DNA of 64,000 nt from contig CM048845.1 of assembly GCA_026545225.1 (NCBI GenBank), positions 79,598,533 through 79,662,532 on the forward strand. Reading direction: 5' to 3'. Below the pieces are notes generated by a model. It did no database searches. It was not told the origin of the DNA and worked only from the letters and a program-made list of their open reading frames with translations. Position 1 is the stretch's first letter, and each line of letters opens with the position of its first letter. This document shows, piece by piece, positions 1-12,117 of this stretch. This stretch comes from Cornus controversa (taxonomy: Eukaryota > Streptophyta > Magnoliopsida > Cornales > Cornaceae). The translations under genes and the position numbers were made by a program.

Positions 1-262
1 GGCCATTTTTTACCAACTCAAACTGGTTCCTAGCTAAATGGACCATTCCGGACGCAACTGTGAAGTCTGTTTTTTAGAATTCAGCTTCGATTTGTCAAAT
101 TTAACATCCAAGTGTTGTGATATTAATAAAATATATTAATATAATATTAATAAGGGTATAATAGACATTTCACCCAAAAATTAACCTCTGTTAGTCAATT
201 TCTGTTAGAGGGGAGGTCATTGTAACAAATTTCTTTACTTTAATACTGGCTGTAATTAGGAC

Positions 263-296
<34 letters not shown>

Positions 297-298
297 AA
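1..298. mobile_element. Right end of a non-autonomous DNA-transposon-like repeat (partial)
   Basis: The window opens inside a repeat whose right edge carries two related motifs, GGGGAGGTCATTGTAAC near 210 and GGGGAGGTCAGTGTAATTTA near 271-290, ending in TACCCTAAAA. In reverse complement this gives the TTAGGGTAAATTACACTGAC end, which I recall from abundant plant DNA-transposon relics. No coding sequence is seen. The left end and target duplication lie outside the window, so the superfamily is not assigned. Confidence 0.4.
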
Positions 299-832
299 TT
301 TATCCTTTTAACTTACTTGCCAAACTAAAGATGAAGAACATCTGTCCTTTCTTAAAATGCCACTTCCATCCTATTTTCACTCCACGTATTACACTAAAAA
401 TTATTACATGGTATCCGAATTATGTGTTTTCTTTGATTCATGATTCACCTTTTCATCTCCTTCCAAACTTGGCATTAAAAATTGTCGTCCTTTTCTTCCC
501 TAATTCACTGCACTAAATTTTCATACAAAGTTTGCTTATTTGATCGCAGTAGCTGTCTTTAGCACGCCCCTTCGGTTCTAAAGGATTGATTTGGTGAGAG
601 TCCTCTCTCCCTCCTTTCTTACCCTTTCTCGCCATTCTATTGCTTTGGATGAATTTGTGTTAGTAAAATGAGTGAGTGTTTTCGGTTTTATAGTAGTTTG
701 AATCCAGTGCTTCCATTTAAAGGTTTAAACTTTAAATAAATAAATTATTCATCAATGAATTTCTTTGTATAAATTTTAGGGTTCTGTGGTATAATTCAAT
801 GATTAATGTGCTTGACATTGTGATGCTTTTAG

Positions 833-932
833 GTCTTAATGGCTGCAGTTTATCATCATGGTCACATTGTGCTCTATTTATCAGAAGTGTTCACCATTTG
901 CAGTACCGTCTCTGATGAAATTGTGAATGAAG
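833..932 (+). other. Exon-like segment upstream of the first DC1 gene (unproven)
   Basis: A pyrimidine-ended acceptor (GATGCTTTTAG) precedes 833 and a donor (AAG|GTATCAG) follows 932. An ATG at 839 opens a frame that stays open to the donor, beginning MAAVYHHGHIVLYLSEVF. I do not recognise the peptide, and no further exon in the same phase is obvious. It could be a 5' leader exon, a relic of another gene, or chance. The rest of 299-1301 is AT-rich, with nothing else recognised. Confidence 0.2.
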
Positions 933-942
933 GTATCAGTAC

Positions 943-1175
943 CTGTGATGATGATGACTGGAATTATTGCATCTTTTTTTTAGTTTAGTTCTCTTTCATT
1001 CTTTTGTTTTTCCTCCTTAACCTTTAGTTAGATATTTTGATCAAATAGTAATAACTAATAACTGTGATGATGATGATTGGAATTAGGCAGTATTTTTAAT
1101 TTAATTCTCATTCATTCTTTTGTTTCTTCTTCTTATCCTTTAGTTAATTATTTTGCTTTTAGTAGTAATAATAAT
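943..1175 (+). repeat. Degenerate direct duplication, two units of about 119 bp
   Basis: Units starting at 943 and 1062 both begin CTGTGATGATGATGA and share GGAATTA, a T-run, TTCATTCTTTTGTTT and CCTTTAGTTA in the same order. They lie in the 5' flank of the first DC1 gene. Confidence 0.6.
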
Positions 1176-1301
1176 AACAACAAACACTAATGATAACCAT
1201 CGTGTCTTTGGAAGAACCGAAGAAGTAAACTTCATGTGAAGAGGGGGAGAGAATAGGATATTAAAATAAATGATTCTTGAACACACAGATTAAACTCAGA
1301 C

Positions 1302-2723
1302 ATGGAGATTGAACATTTTTGCCACAGACATCCCTTGACCCTTTGTGATAAGGAAGTGCCTTTTGCTTATTGTTTTGGGTGTAACAGATGCATCTCAGGT
1401 CTGGCCTATTTTTGCTCTGAAAACTGTGGATTTCAAATTGACCAATCGTGTGCTGAACTGCCACTTGAGATCAAACACCCCTTCCACCCACAACACTCTC
1501 TCACCCTCCTCTTTGAAGGCTCTGATCATGTCAATTCATGCCATGCCTGTGGGTATGGTTCAAACGGTTTGTTCTTTGGTTGTTCTGTATGTAGATTTCA
1601 GCTTGATGTTAGCTGCATTTCACTGATGCCCACCAAAAGCGATGGAGGTTTTGAGCGCAGAATTCAATGTTTGGGCGATACCCATCCTTTGATTCGCTGT
1701 GATATGAATAAGCATTTTAATCGTTCCTGCTCTGCCTGCATACTACCTTTTGAGGATTGGATCTACGTTTGCCTTGAATGTAGAGTTTTGCTCCACAGGT
1801 CATGTGCTGAATTGCCTGAAGAGATGAAACACCCCTTCCACCCACAACACCCTCTCAGACTCCTCTCTAAATCACATGGTTTTAGAATGTGCCATGCCTG
1901 TGGGGATGACAGCTGGAAGTGCTTTGTTTTCTGCTGTTCTGAATGCCTATTTGAACTGGACATTAGCTGTGCTTTGCTAATGCCCACTAAAAACCATGAA
2001 GGTCAAGAGCACGAGATTCAACACCTTGGCCAAAAGCATCCGTTGATTTTTTGTGCTATCAGTACAAATTTTAATCGTACCTGCTCTATTTGCATGCTAC
2101 CTTTTGAGGACTCCATCTATATTTGTCTTGAATGTAAAATTTTGCTGCACAGATCATGTGCTGAATCACCATTAGAGATCAGACACCCGTTCCATCCACA
2201 TCTCCTCACCTTCCTCCTCGATCTACCATATAGTTGTTTGCTGGTGCAGTTTTACTGTGCTGCATGTGGAGAGTCAATTTGTCGCTGCACATACCACTGT
2301 TTTTTTGATCCAGAGAAAGGTGTTGGCTGCCATTTCTATATTCATGCTAAATGTGCTTCACTAATCCCTAACATAAAGTGTGAACTTCATGAACACCCTC
2401 TTGTTTTTTTCCACGAGAGTAGATGTGATTACTTTTCTTGTAATGCTTGCTCTACCAAGATCTTTACGCCTTTTTTTCGTTGTGTTGTCTGCTATTTCAA
2501 TCTCCATGTCCACTGCAATCCATCATTACCACACACCATCAAACATGGATGTCACTTTTATCCCCTCACTCTAACCAATTCTCCAATCAAAAACTATCCA
2601 GATGAAGATGATGACGCAGAGTTCTATTGTGATGCTTGTGAGAAAAGAAGAAATCTAGTTGAGCGAACCTATTTTTGTACAGAATGCCTCTATGTTGCTC
2701 ATGTTAGTTGTGTGATCTCTGAG
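1302..2723 (+). CDS. DC1 domain (Cys/His-rich C1-like zinc finger) protein, copy 1, exon 1
   Basis: This 474-codon exon is built almost wholly of C1-like modules of the pattern H-x-HPL...C-x2-C...Y-x-C-x2-C-x-F-x-LH-x2-C. About eight are visible, near residues 8-51, 60-105, 125-170, 180-225, 245-290, 300-355, 365-410 and 430-472. Module 1 has His8, His10, Cys24, Cys27, Cys38, Cys42 and Cys50. In the DC1 family each module is expected to bind two zincs; plant members are linked to stress, hormone and pathogen responses, but the partner is unknown. The ATG at 1302 gives the MEIEHF start shared with the paralogues (MGETGHF, MGEIEHF). The apparent stop at 2738 is not the real end: the exon closes at GAG|GTATGC (2723/2724), phase 0, the same place as in the other copies. 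Joined to 6724-7077 it would give 591 residues. Copy 2 is its intact paralogue. Confidence 0.85.
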
Positions 2724-5700
2724 GTATGCCCACTTTGACTTTACCTCTAATCCTTTTGTGTTTTAGGAGTATTTGCTACATTTGCTTTAAACTTTTGGGT
2801 TTATCTTTCATCATTTCAGTTTTTGCATGATAACAGCAATTATTTAGGGGAGATTGATGTCATCTTGTCACATCAATTATTGAGGGGGGTTCACTAAGGC
2901 TCCAACAAAATTTTATTTTATTTTGGATTCTGGAGCCCTTCATGCACTCAAGAGTTAAAACAAAATTGGTTGAGTACTTGAAACCTGAAAGAATTCTTTC
3001 ATGTCTCAATACATGTATGTTGCGCAACTATGTACTTTGTCATTCTTTTGCAAAACGTATATGCTATTTTAGCATTATGTGTTTTGATGGAATTAATAAA
3101 CGAATACGCAAACAATCAAAAGGAAAGCTAAACCTTGGCAAGCCCTAATTCCATATTCATATCAGTTGGCAATGCTAACTGAAAAGATTACATCAAAATT
3201 GGAAGAACCAGCTCACATCTGGCCTATGTTTGGAAAAATTATATTTTGAGAAGGAAAGTACAGTTCAGTTTTTACAGTTTTGAAGAAGTGTTGAATCTTG
3301 CTGATGGAATAACTGAGTTTCTGAATCTGTTGTTCTGGAATATCCAAATCCAAATAGTCTAAACCAAATACCAATGATATGGTAGATTGCAATCAAAGAT
3401 CAATCCTCTAGCTTTAAGGAGCTTTAGTCTTACACTTCCATATCATGTTGCTCCTTACATCTGTAGCTCATTAGCACTTCTGTATTCTTTAGTTATATTC
3501 TTAGGCTTATATGCTCTTTTGGTTGTGTCTCTCTTTTTATTTTTATTCATCTAGGCCCTATCACCATTTCTAGGTTTTATCTGACACCAATTATAGCTTG
3601 AGTACAAAAGATGATGCAAACTGTTCTGTCCAAATAATTCTTTGTCATTCTTATCGTATTATTAGAACAAATTTAGGTGAAATTGGGAGAGGTTGAGAGT
3701 CCAAACCTTTAGGATGTCAATGACACCATTTAATTGTGACATCACCAGACTAATGTATGGGGAAAAAGAAAAACATTTGTTCAATTGGCTCCAGGTTTGC
3801 ATTCAATTTTTAGGAGAAATACAAAAGAAAAACACATATGAATTCCTTGTATTTGCAATACAGCTATATTCTCCTTCACTAGGCACCTAGAAATGGAGGG
3901 AAAAAATAAATATTAAAATCTTTGTCCATTACCATTGGCTATATTGTCCATCATTTGAGATCAAGGCACAAGTTCAAATCTTTGGATAACAGGTGCACTT
4001 GTAAGACCGTCACACATATTATGAGTCAAATGTTCTCTGGACCATTATGAAATTTCTTTAAAGGATCTGAAATGTACTTATGGTGGACCAAGGAAAAGAA
4101 TTTGTTTAATAATTTCTCTTAAGGGGGATTTCCGCTTCAGCCTCTATTATGGGGGTTGCAGCATCAACCTGCTGGTTCTATCCCCACTTCCACTGGCACA
4201 TCTTGTTATTCTCTCTCCTCCAAACATCTTTCTGAAGCCACCAATCAGAAGAAAATAACTCCCATTAAGCCCCATCATCTCCTCGTAAATCCACCTCAGA
4301 TACAGACTATATATGCATATATGAAATTTCAGAACATCAAGAACAAGGAAGAATCTTTTAGAGGTGAGGGCCTGTGTGTTATAGAATCTTTATAGGTAAA
4401 CCTGGGGCAATTCTTGGTGGTGTTAATTGGGGTCATCCCAGATTGGTTCTTTAATCCTCTACCTGCCCAAATTCATGTTCTAATTTTTCCATTTTAATTA
4501 TGATTTATCCATTTTATTATGGTCGTTGCCCCTCTTCTTTTCACGATCTCTTCAGATGGTGAATTCATGGAAGCCCATGTTAGTATTCTTTGGACGGAGT
4601 ACTGTATTGTGTTTCCTTTCAGTTATGCTTCAATTGGGTTTGCTTCTTTATTAAACAATTTTGTGGTATTTGAATTTTGGCCTCAGGGACTGATATATTT
4701 CGTGATCATATTCCAATTTTCAGTTCTAATACTTTTGTTTTTCAATTGAATCATCTGGTTATAAAAATAAAGATTGTGCATATCGCAGTGGTTACTGCCT
4801 TTGGCTAGCACAAGCCGCCGCCACCACCACCACCACCAGAGCTTTAACCCTGCCTACTTGACATTCTATATACATTATTTCTGCAGCTACATTATTTCAA
4901 GGGGTGCTTACATTTTATTCACTGCTTTTTTTTTTTCTTTTTTTTTAAATACATGTTTTATTTGATTGCACTTTAATTGGCTTTCTAATAACGTATCAAA
5001 ATTTAGTTTTTTCATCATTTATTTTCTGAATTTTATCACATTTTTTTATTAGGTTGTAATTAGTTTCAGAACACCCATTTATGTTGGTGAAGGCACTGCT
5101 GCTCCCTTTCTCCCCCTTGTACATAGGACATATGCATGTGCTATATACTCCTTCCTTTTATTGCTTTCTTCGTTAGACCTTAACATAGATGCCGATTTGA
5201 TTGATTCTACTACTACTCTGGTAATGTTGTAGGTCTCATGAAAATGTTTGAAGATTTTGGCGCATTGGTGTTTCATATGCGATAGTTTTAGGGTTTTAAT
5301 GTTCAAGTTGAACATACATATCATGAATCACGTATCTGTTATAAAGATGAAAAATAATTGACATATACATGCTTGATTTGCCAAAAGTGTGACAATTATA
5401 TTTAAGCATCAGTTTATAAAACAATTTCTTTCTGTTCTCAATTTTCTGATATTTAATGTTTATATTTACATATACAAACATATAGTCTGCATAAGGACCT
5501 GTTCATTATGCCCAATGTATTTTCAGATTAGTTAAAAGTATTTTATATTATTATTTGTTGGTTTTAGTGAGAGTTATTGCCTGGTTCAGCAGTAAAGAGC
5601 TTGATCATTGGTGTCACTGGCGTGAGTTTTAGATCAGCAGCCACTTTATGAAATACCAAAGATTAGGACTATCTGTGGTCCTCCCTCCCCAGGACCCTGT

Positions 5701-6723
5701 CGTGGCGGGACCAGAACTGGGTAATGCCCTTTATTTTAATAGGAGTCGAGGGATTCTGGGTGGTATTTAATAGGAGTAGTGGGGTTAAGTGTGCAAATTT
5801 TATACAAAAGATGGCGCAGGAGAAAGATATGTGATTAAGTCGATTGTACCGGACAGTTTTTCGAGTTTTTAAGGCACAATACAGGAGGAAATGTATGATT
5901 CCTAAAACATTGTACATAAGAGTTCATTATCTTTATTATTATTATTTATAATTTCATTATCAATCATAAGAATTGAACACTTAATCATACTCCTTTTTGG
6001 GTTACTTAGTCTGAGTGAAGAAAATAAACCAAATGACATATCGGGACCACCTAGGATGTAGAAAATCATGATATGATGATTCAGTATATTTGAATTCGTA
6101 TGTATCCACTAGTGTACATCATTATACGATATATATATATGCTTTGGGAAAGGCTTGAATCCTCTTCTCATTTTTTTTAATCAGCCTAAGAATGTTAGTT
6201 CATGTATCTATGGATTTGCTCAAGCCCCAAAGAACCAGTTATGTAGAACAAAACCAATGTACTACAATTTCATGTATCTAATGGTACAAGTGATACCTAA
6301 AACGACCACAATTTGGATATATGAAAATGTAAGAAGATTAACAAACCATGTCTTTTATTTCAGTTGATCCTAGACTGTGTTGTAACTGGTTGGGCGAAGG
6401 TAGGGGTCATGTGAAGTGGGGAAGAGGTATACATGAACCGCCAAGAATTAAGAAAGTAAAATATAAATAAAACCTTGAATAAGCATATTGATAATTTGAA
6501 ACAAAAAGTATTTTTTTTCCATAGCAATTAATAATTATACTATTTTTGAAAATAGATTTATTATCTTGATAATTACTAAAGTTTTAATCTTTATCTAATA
6601 ATTTTAATATGGAAAAAAAATCATAATAAAAGCTTCCATTGATAACTTCATAAATGTTTCATTTTTTTCGGTAAATATGTTTAATATATAAATTTTCTGA
6701 CTTAATCTTTTGAGTGCCTTTAG
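2724..6723 (+). other. Intron of DC1 copy 1 (about 4.0 kb)
   Basis: This phase-0 intron is far longer than the 629-bp intron of copy 2. Its start (about 2840-2980, with GGTTCACTAAGGCTCCAAC) is related to the sequence behind the broken copy at 12860-13010, which supports the donor. It holds a SINE-like insertion at 5573-5733. ORFs around 4156-4395 and 4519-4749 have no recognisable domain. The acceptor is GCCTTTAG|GTTTTACG. Confidence 0.6.
5573..5733 (+). mobile_element. Au-like SINE
   Basis: A box-A-like GCCTGGTTCAGCAGTAAAG near the 5' end is followed by a tRNA-like stretch. The 3' part has GGACCCTGTCGTGGCGGGAC then GGGTAATGCCCTTT, matching my memory of the conserved 3' tail of plant Au-type SINEs. 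The element ends in a T-rich stretch, as Au SINEs do. A clean target duplication was not found. Confidence 0.5.
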
Positions 6724-7077
6724 GTTTTACGTTTTACAAAGGACGAGTATTCCTTGACATGCAAACTTGAGAGTGCGAAGTTGGACACGTCGCCTGATTT
6801 GCTTAAAAAGAATGCTGATGAAGTGGTTGGTAATTTTTTGATAGCAGAGATGGAGGGGGCAAGGCTGGAGAATGATGCAGGGGCAAGTGAACAGGTAGGG
6901 GTTACAGATACTGTGAACTGTGTCCTTGTTGAGCTGGATGATGAGACCATTGTGCTCCATGCAGAAGTTGAGGCACGCAAAGCAGAACTAGAGGAGCTGG
7001 TAACAAAGTTAGAGGATCTTAAGAAGAAACGCGCACAACATTATGCAATTGGAATGTCAGATTTAGGCAATGAATAG
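6724..7077 (+). CDS. DC1 domain protein, copy 1, exon 2 (acidic coiled-coil tail)
   Basis: This exon runs from the acceptor at 6723 to TAG at 7075-7077 and adds 117 residues. The first codons (GTT TTA CGT) match the GTT GTA CGT start of the tail exon in other copies, followed by a shared (T)CK(L/T)E(S/D) block. The tail is Glu/Asp-rich and ends in a heptad-like helix (EVEARKAELEELVTKLEDLK), so a coiled coil is likely. Canonical DC1 proteins end soon after the last zinc module, so this extension is the distinctive part of the family here. Splicing is inferred from phase and paralogue comparison. Confidence 0.75.
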   Translation, partial: VLRFTKDEYSLTCKLESAKLDTSPDLLKKNADEVVGNFLIAEMEGARLENDAGASEQVGVTDTVNCVLVELDDETIVLHAEVEARKAELEELVTKLEDLKKKRAQHYAIGMSDLGNE

Positions 7078-7080
7078 GAT

Positions 7081-7410
7081 TGATCACAGAGGGTTTGATG
7101 TTGAAGGGTTTGGAATGAATTTGAACTAATGTTAGCATCAGTTTCATTGAGGTGCAATGATGGTGCTCCCTGTTTTCTTTCCCTCTCTGAGTTCAAGGCT
7201 GGCGGCCTCAGAGTTAGAGGTACCATGCACAACATGATTTTGCCCTTCAAATATCAGGCTTAAGCAACAAACCGGTTTGATTCACTGAAGGCTTGACACT
7301 GAAAGGGGGTACTGCAAGCGTGAATTTGCCTTCATGTGTTGCATTGAGATGCAGTAATGGCACTCCCTATTTTCTGTTTCCAATCCGAATTTAAGGCCAA
7401 CGGCCCCCCA
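7081..7410 (+). repeat. Diverged direct duplication in the 3' flank of DC1 copy 1
   Basis: Segments near 7081-7205 and 7276-7405 share in order GAATTTG, CATTGAGRTGCA, an ATGG-x-(A/G)CTCCCT block, TTTTCT and AAGGC-(T/C)-(G/A)-(G/A)-CGGCC. They are about 195 bp apart and clearly diverged. Downstream, 7516-7552 has a short CT/CA microsatellite and nothing else is recognised to 7940. Confidence 0.5.
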
Positions 7411-7941
7411 TCATTGTGGCCATTGGTTTCAAGCTAGCTTGCCAATGTATAACCAGCCATAATTCACTATCTTATGGGATTTAGTTATCAAATTCTTCTC
7501 TTATATGATATCAAATCCACCCCCACCCTTCTCTCTCTCTCACACACACACACAAATAGATGCAAGCGTGCACTTACGCACTATATGTTGAGAATTCCGG
7601 TAGGTTTTTGTTCTCATACATCTTAATACCATGCCTATGTGGCTAATATAGCCTGTCAATTTCTTTCAAGGCTGTGATAACTGTTCTGTTTGCATCAAAT
7701 CCTTTATGTCTGATAATAATTTTAGCGTTGGATTAATTTTTGTTTGATTTGAACAGGTGTGTAAGACTGCAAAGCAAAAGGATGCTGGTTTAGGTTTCAA
7801 TTTAATTCAGGCTTTGCCAAAATGTTTCAAAATGGCACATGCGATAGGTAACTTTGATTTCCTTTTTCCCCCCATTCACCAAGATAACTTGAAAAAAAAA
7901 AAAACTTTGAATGACATTACCGATATTATACTGTACGTTGC

Positions 7942-8802
7942 CATCTAATTTGAGACTACAGAAGGAAAGTTGACTGAAATCGAATCCATTTGCATTGACT
8001 ACACAACAACAGAGTTTTAAGGAGGATTTATGAAGCTAATAGCTTTCAAATCTCGTCTGCAATGAAAAACAAAATGTTTAACAAAAATACTGATTTATTG
8101 ATTTCCTTTGCCTATCAAGTACATCTCCTTCTTGTCTTGGCTAGTAATTTTAGATTCTTTACCTGCTTGGTTTGGTATGTAAATACCATCAGATATTTGG
8201 TCCATTACTTGACCTAAAGTTCATTTTTGTGAACCACACACCTTATCTACATAATGGTGGGTTTTTTTCTTCACTTTTCTTTACTCTTTAAATTTTTTTT
8301 TCTTTTAAAACATCTAGCCATGAAAATCTGTTTTGTATTATCTGAATTTGGACTACCGAATCTGCTAAAAACTTTATCAAACCAACCTAGAACTTGATGT
8401 GATATGTTTGGTGAGTGTTCCCACTAATATACCACTATAATTTATGAAGGATTTTCAACTCATAAACTTCATATGGACACGCATCACAAAATAAAATTGC
8501 CATAAGAGCACCTGCAAATTCATTAAAAAATTATAAACAAACGGGGTGGGTAGGTAAGGTAATTAGTTGCCAATGGTACTATCAGGAAAGGAAATAATGA
8601 GACACCCACGCCAATTATTTTTTTAGCTTTATGGGTTTCTTTTGATGAAATTGGAATCCGAGCCCTCATAAAAAACAAAGGGTACTCCAGTATTACTCCA
8701 ACGCCGGATCTTGGCTACCTAATGGTGGGAGGAACACTATCCCTTCCCAGACCATTGAAGCTATTGCTAATTACTTCTCTTCAACAACACACATAGATCG
8801 AG
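7942..8802 (+). promoter_or_regulatory. 5' flank of DC1 copy 2, shared with other copies
   Basis: From about 7942 (CCATCTAATTTGAGACTACAG) to about 8260 the sequence is a diverged copy of the 3' flank of the receptor-like gene at 29208-29420 and of 29927-30300. From about 8565 to the ATG it matches the flank of copy 4 (31935-32184), sharing GGAAAGGAAATAA-x-GAGACA, TGGAATCCGAG-like and CTACCTAATGG blocks. No convincing TATA box was picked out. This is the proximal promoter by position only. Confidence 0.5.
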
Positions 8803-10377
8803 ATGGGTGAGACTGGACATTTCAGCCACTACCATTCCTTAACCCTTTGTGATGATCGAATAGTGACTTGTAGAAAATGCTGTGGTTGCCACCGAGAATG
8901 CTCAGGTCCAGCCTATCATTGCTCTGGGAAGTGTCGTCGGTCATGCCAATGGAATACCGGCTTAACCATTGATGAAGCATGTTATAAATTGCCGTCTGAG
9001 ATCAAACACCCACTTCACCCGCAACACACACTCACAATCCACGAAAAAGTTGAAAATTGCGTGTGCCATGTCTGTGGGTTGAAGCAGAACGGGGGATGCT
9101 TCTACATTTGTTCTTCTAATGGTTGTCTATTTGAACTCGACCTTGTTTGCGCTTGGCTGACGCCCACAAAAAGCCATGAAAGCAGTACTACTACTCATGA
9201 ACACCGCTGTATTGATGATGATAAGCATCATCCGAGTGGTCAAGCACATCCCTTCATTCTATGTGAAATAGATAAGAATTTTGGCCATCACTGCTCTGCT
9301 TGCAGGCTAACTATTGAGGATTCCATGACCTATGTTTGCCTCCAATGCAAACTTTTGCTACACAAATCATGTGCCGAGTCTGCTCCACAGATCAAACACC
9401 CTCTCCACCCACAACATCCTCTCTTTATTTTGGGAAGCGCATATGGTGATCGAGATGTTGTTGATGATGATAGACAGTGCCATGCCTGTGGGTACCGTGG
9501 GATGCGCTTCTTCTTCAGTTGTTTTGAGTGTCAATTTAAACTGGACTTTAGATGTGCTTCGCTGACACCTACCAAATACCATGAAGGTGGTGGTCATGAT
9601 GATGAGCAGCATTTTGATGATCAACTACTACTACATTTCGGCCAAAATCATCCCTTGATTCTCTGTCATATGAATAACAAGAATTTTAGCCCTTCCTGCT
9701 CTGTTTGCTTGCTGCCTTTTGAGGATTCCATGATCATTTATGTTTGCCTTCAATGCAAACTTGTACTGCACAAATCGTGCTGTAAATTTCCAATAGCCAT
9801 CCAACACCCCTTCCACCCACAAGGCCCTCTCACCTTCCTTCTACAACCTTCTGGATTTTATGATTGCTCGGTATGTCTCGAGTCAATTAATTATGGCTGC
9901 ACCTACAAATGTTTAAATTCAGATGGTCATGTGATAATAACATCGGCATGGCCGTATGAGGTCACATGTAATTTCCATATGCATGCTAAATGTGCTTCAC
10001 TAAAGCCCACCACAAGCTCTATTATTCACCATCACCCTCTTGCTTTGATCAAGGCATCATTCAAAAACAGCTTCGACGATCACATCTGCGATGCATGTTG
10101 GAAGGAATTCCCCAACGTTGTATTCCGTTGTGTGGAGTGCGACTTTAATATCCATATCCGTTGTCACCCATCGATACCACACTCCATCAAACATGACTGT
10201 CACAGACACCCCCTCACCTTCACCAATTCTCCAGTCAAAGACTTTCCAGATGAAGATGAGCACGCGGAGTTGTACTGTGATGCATGCGAGAAAAGAAGAA
10301 AGCTAGTCGACCCAGTCTATTATTGTGCTGAATGTCACTATGTTACTCATGTTGACTGCGATTATGTGCTCCCTGAG
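8803..10377 (+). CDS. DC1 domain (Cys/His-rich C1-like zinc finger) protein, copy 2, exon 1
   Basis: This exon of 525 codons starts MGETGHFSHYHSLTLCDD and holds about eight C1-like modules with paired Cys-x2-Cys and His-x-HPL signatures. Compared with copy 1 it has His/Asp-rich spacers between modules (for example TTTHEHRCIDDDKHHPSGQ), typical of low-constraint linkers. The exon ends CCT GAG|GTACAT at 10377, phase 0, and reads through for only ten more residues, so the donor rather than the downstream stop is taken as its end. The intron is 10378-11006. With exon 2 the protein would be 638 residues. It is closest to the broken copy at 32185, sharing promoter and exon sequence. As with copy 1, function beyond zinc-binding modules is not known from sequence. 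Confidence 0.85.
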
Positions 10378-11006
10378 GTACATTTACATTTGGTTATGCT
10401 TAAATGAAACATGACAAAGATCATCTTTGCTTGATAATGTAACGCTAAACATTAATACAATAGTTTTTCATGATTACATGTTTACAACATTTGTTAGGAT
10501 AAATGGATTTTGTAGATTTAAGGGTGAGTCTAATTACAATTGATCCCCTCGACCATGTAGCAATGGATTGAGAAATATATACTCTCTCTAGCGTAGTTAC
10601 GTACACCCACATGTATGTATGTTATGTATTAGCAAGAACTTGTAGGAAGCATGGTGCAGCTGAAGTAGCGAGGATGAATACATCCACATCCATGTATTGA
10701 AAACTATTAGAAAGAAAACCAAAATTAAATTCCAATAAGCATGCCTGTGGAAAATTTGTAATAAAAACTAGCAACCTTAGAGAGTATCAGAATAAAATTC
10801 TTATTTGAAATTTAAGATAGAGAGATCATCTTGAAAATTATTAAATTTTAATCTTTATTCATTCAATCTAATTTTGAGAAAATTTCCTAATTACAACAAG
10901 ACTAGACAATAAAATTATCTTTACTTGCATCTCTCATCTGTTTCGAATTTATTATCAAACATGTAAAAATAAATTTATTAAATTTTTTTTTCTTTTTGGT
11001 TATCAG

Positions 11007-11348
11007 GTTGTACGTCGAATAGAGGAAGAGTCGTCCTTGACTTGCAAAACTGAGGATATAAAGTTGGAAACTTCAACGAATGTGATTAAAGAGAACATTG
11101 ATGAAGTGGTTAGTGATGCAATGAAAGCAGAGGGGGAGGGAGAGGAGGATGCAAAACTGGAGATTGATGCAGGGACAAGTGAAAGGGTAGAGAGTAGAGA
11201 GAATGTTGAAGAGATTAGTTATGTTTTGGAAAAAGAGATGAAAGGGAGAGAGCCAGAGCTAGAGATTGATGCAGGGATAGATGAAACGTTAGGCAATAGA
11301 GATACTAGTGTAAACTCTACCCTTGTTGAACTAGATGAAGAGATTTAG
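11007..11348 (+). CDS. DC1 domain protein, copy 2, exon 2 (acidic tail)
   Basis: The acceptor TTGGTTATCAG is followed by GTT GTA CGT CGA, giving VVRRIEEESSLTCKTEDIK, and 113 residues follow before TAG at 11346-11348. The tail is strongly acidic and contains an internal repeat, EIDAG(T/I), seen twice. It ends at LVELDEEI, the point where the tail of copy 1 continues for some 40 residues into a longer helix, so this copy may be truncated relative to copy 1 and to the frame at 36741-37132. Phase and the start block agree with the other tail exons. Confidence 0.75.
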   Translation, partial: VVRRIEEESSLTCKTEDIKLETSTNVIKENIDEVVSDAMKAEGEGEEDAKLEIDAGTSERVESRENVEEISYVLEKEMKGREPELEIDAGIDETLGNRDTSVNSTLVELDEEI

Positions 11349-11438
11349 TTTCTTTCGATCCCTGGCTTGTAGAATTACATGAACATACCACACCGCAATA
11401 AGAATATATAACTTTGGGAGTGTAGAGAGAGAGATTCA

Positions 11439-11551
11439 CTTGCTTCCATGGTACATCTCCAACCAGCATCCAGTCATCATCTTCGTCTTCATAAGTTGGG
11501 GCTTATTCAGATCCCATGTACCCTTCCTCACTGATTACTCCCTTGAAAAGG
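11439..11551 (-). pseudogene. Aux/IAA (auxin repressor PB1 domain) fragment
   Basis: Read on the minus strand, 11490-11442 encodes YEDEDDDWMLVGDVPWK, a near match to the domain IV signature of Aux/IAA proteins (YEDKDGDWMLVGDVPW). A TAA interrupts the frame a few codons upstream, after GYMGSE. About 37 codons are recognisable. No domain I-III or downstream VKRLRIMK-type sequence was found, so this is a short relic lying antisense between DC1 copies, not a gene. Confidence 0.7.
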
Positions 11552-11931
11552 TAAAAGTGTAAAACCCAGAACAAGACCATCATTAGGATGGAGAACCATT
11601 ACAATCACCACATCATATCCTAATTAACAATAATAATTAATAGTATTCTTAATTTAAGGAATCTTCTTCTTACAAAAATTAAATTAGAAAAAAACTCAGA
11701 AATTGGTGACCAGATTTAAATAAATTTCACCCATCTTAAAATTTAACATGACCATTCAGTCATTCACACAAGAGCAAGAGGTTAATTCATTTGCTTAAAC
11801 CTTTTGGGTTCTGTACTCCGACAGACATATGATAAAAGCTTCACCTAATGGAGTTCTGTGGACCATCTTCTTCTGACAAATTGGGATCCAAGGCCTTACA
11901 AAAGTAGCTTTCCAACAAAAGAGTCATGGTA

Positions 11932-12117
11932 AAGCTCCAACCAGATGATACATGTTTGTCGGATTCATGATTTGTGACTTGACCTATATGAGTGAATAAT
12001 AATAGACCTCATCACCAAGTGGTGCGACAATTTCCCTTCCTCAATTATTGATATGTATCAAGTAGAACAAACTATGACTAATATAATAAGTACCAAAACA
12101 CACAAACACAGTTAGAA
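11932..12117 (+). promoter_or_regulatory. 5' flank of broken DC1 copy 3, duplicated at 46545-46665
   Basis: Blocks ATGTTTGTCGGATTCAT, TTGTGACTTGACCTA and ACAATTTCCCTTCCTCAATT occur in the same order at 46570-46655. The ATG at 12118 follows directly, so this was the promoter or leader of a DC1 gene. Between 11552 and 11931 nothing else is recognised. Confidence 0.5.

Noticed and set aside
2724-2738. Taking the stop at 2738 as the end of DC1 copy 1
   Set aside because: The conserved phase-0 donor at 2723 and a matching tail exon at 6724 are better supported by three paralogues.
4519-4749. Hydrophobic 76-codon ORF in the DC1 copy 1 intron
   Set aside because: No start context, splice partner or family resemblance; AT-rich sequence readily gives hydrophobic frames.
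6720-6980. Minus-strand Ser-rich ORFs over the DC1 tail exon
   Set aside because: They mirror the + strand tail exon, which fits paralogues and splice phase.
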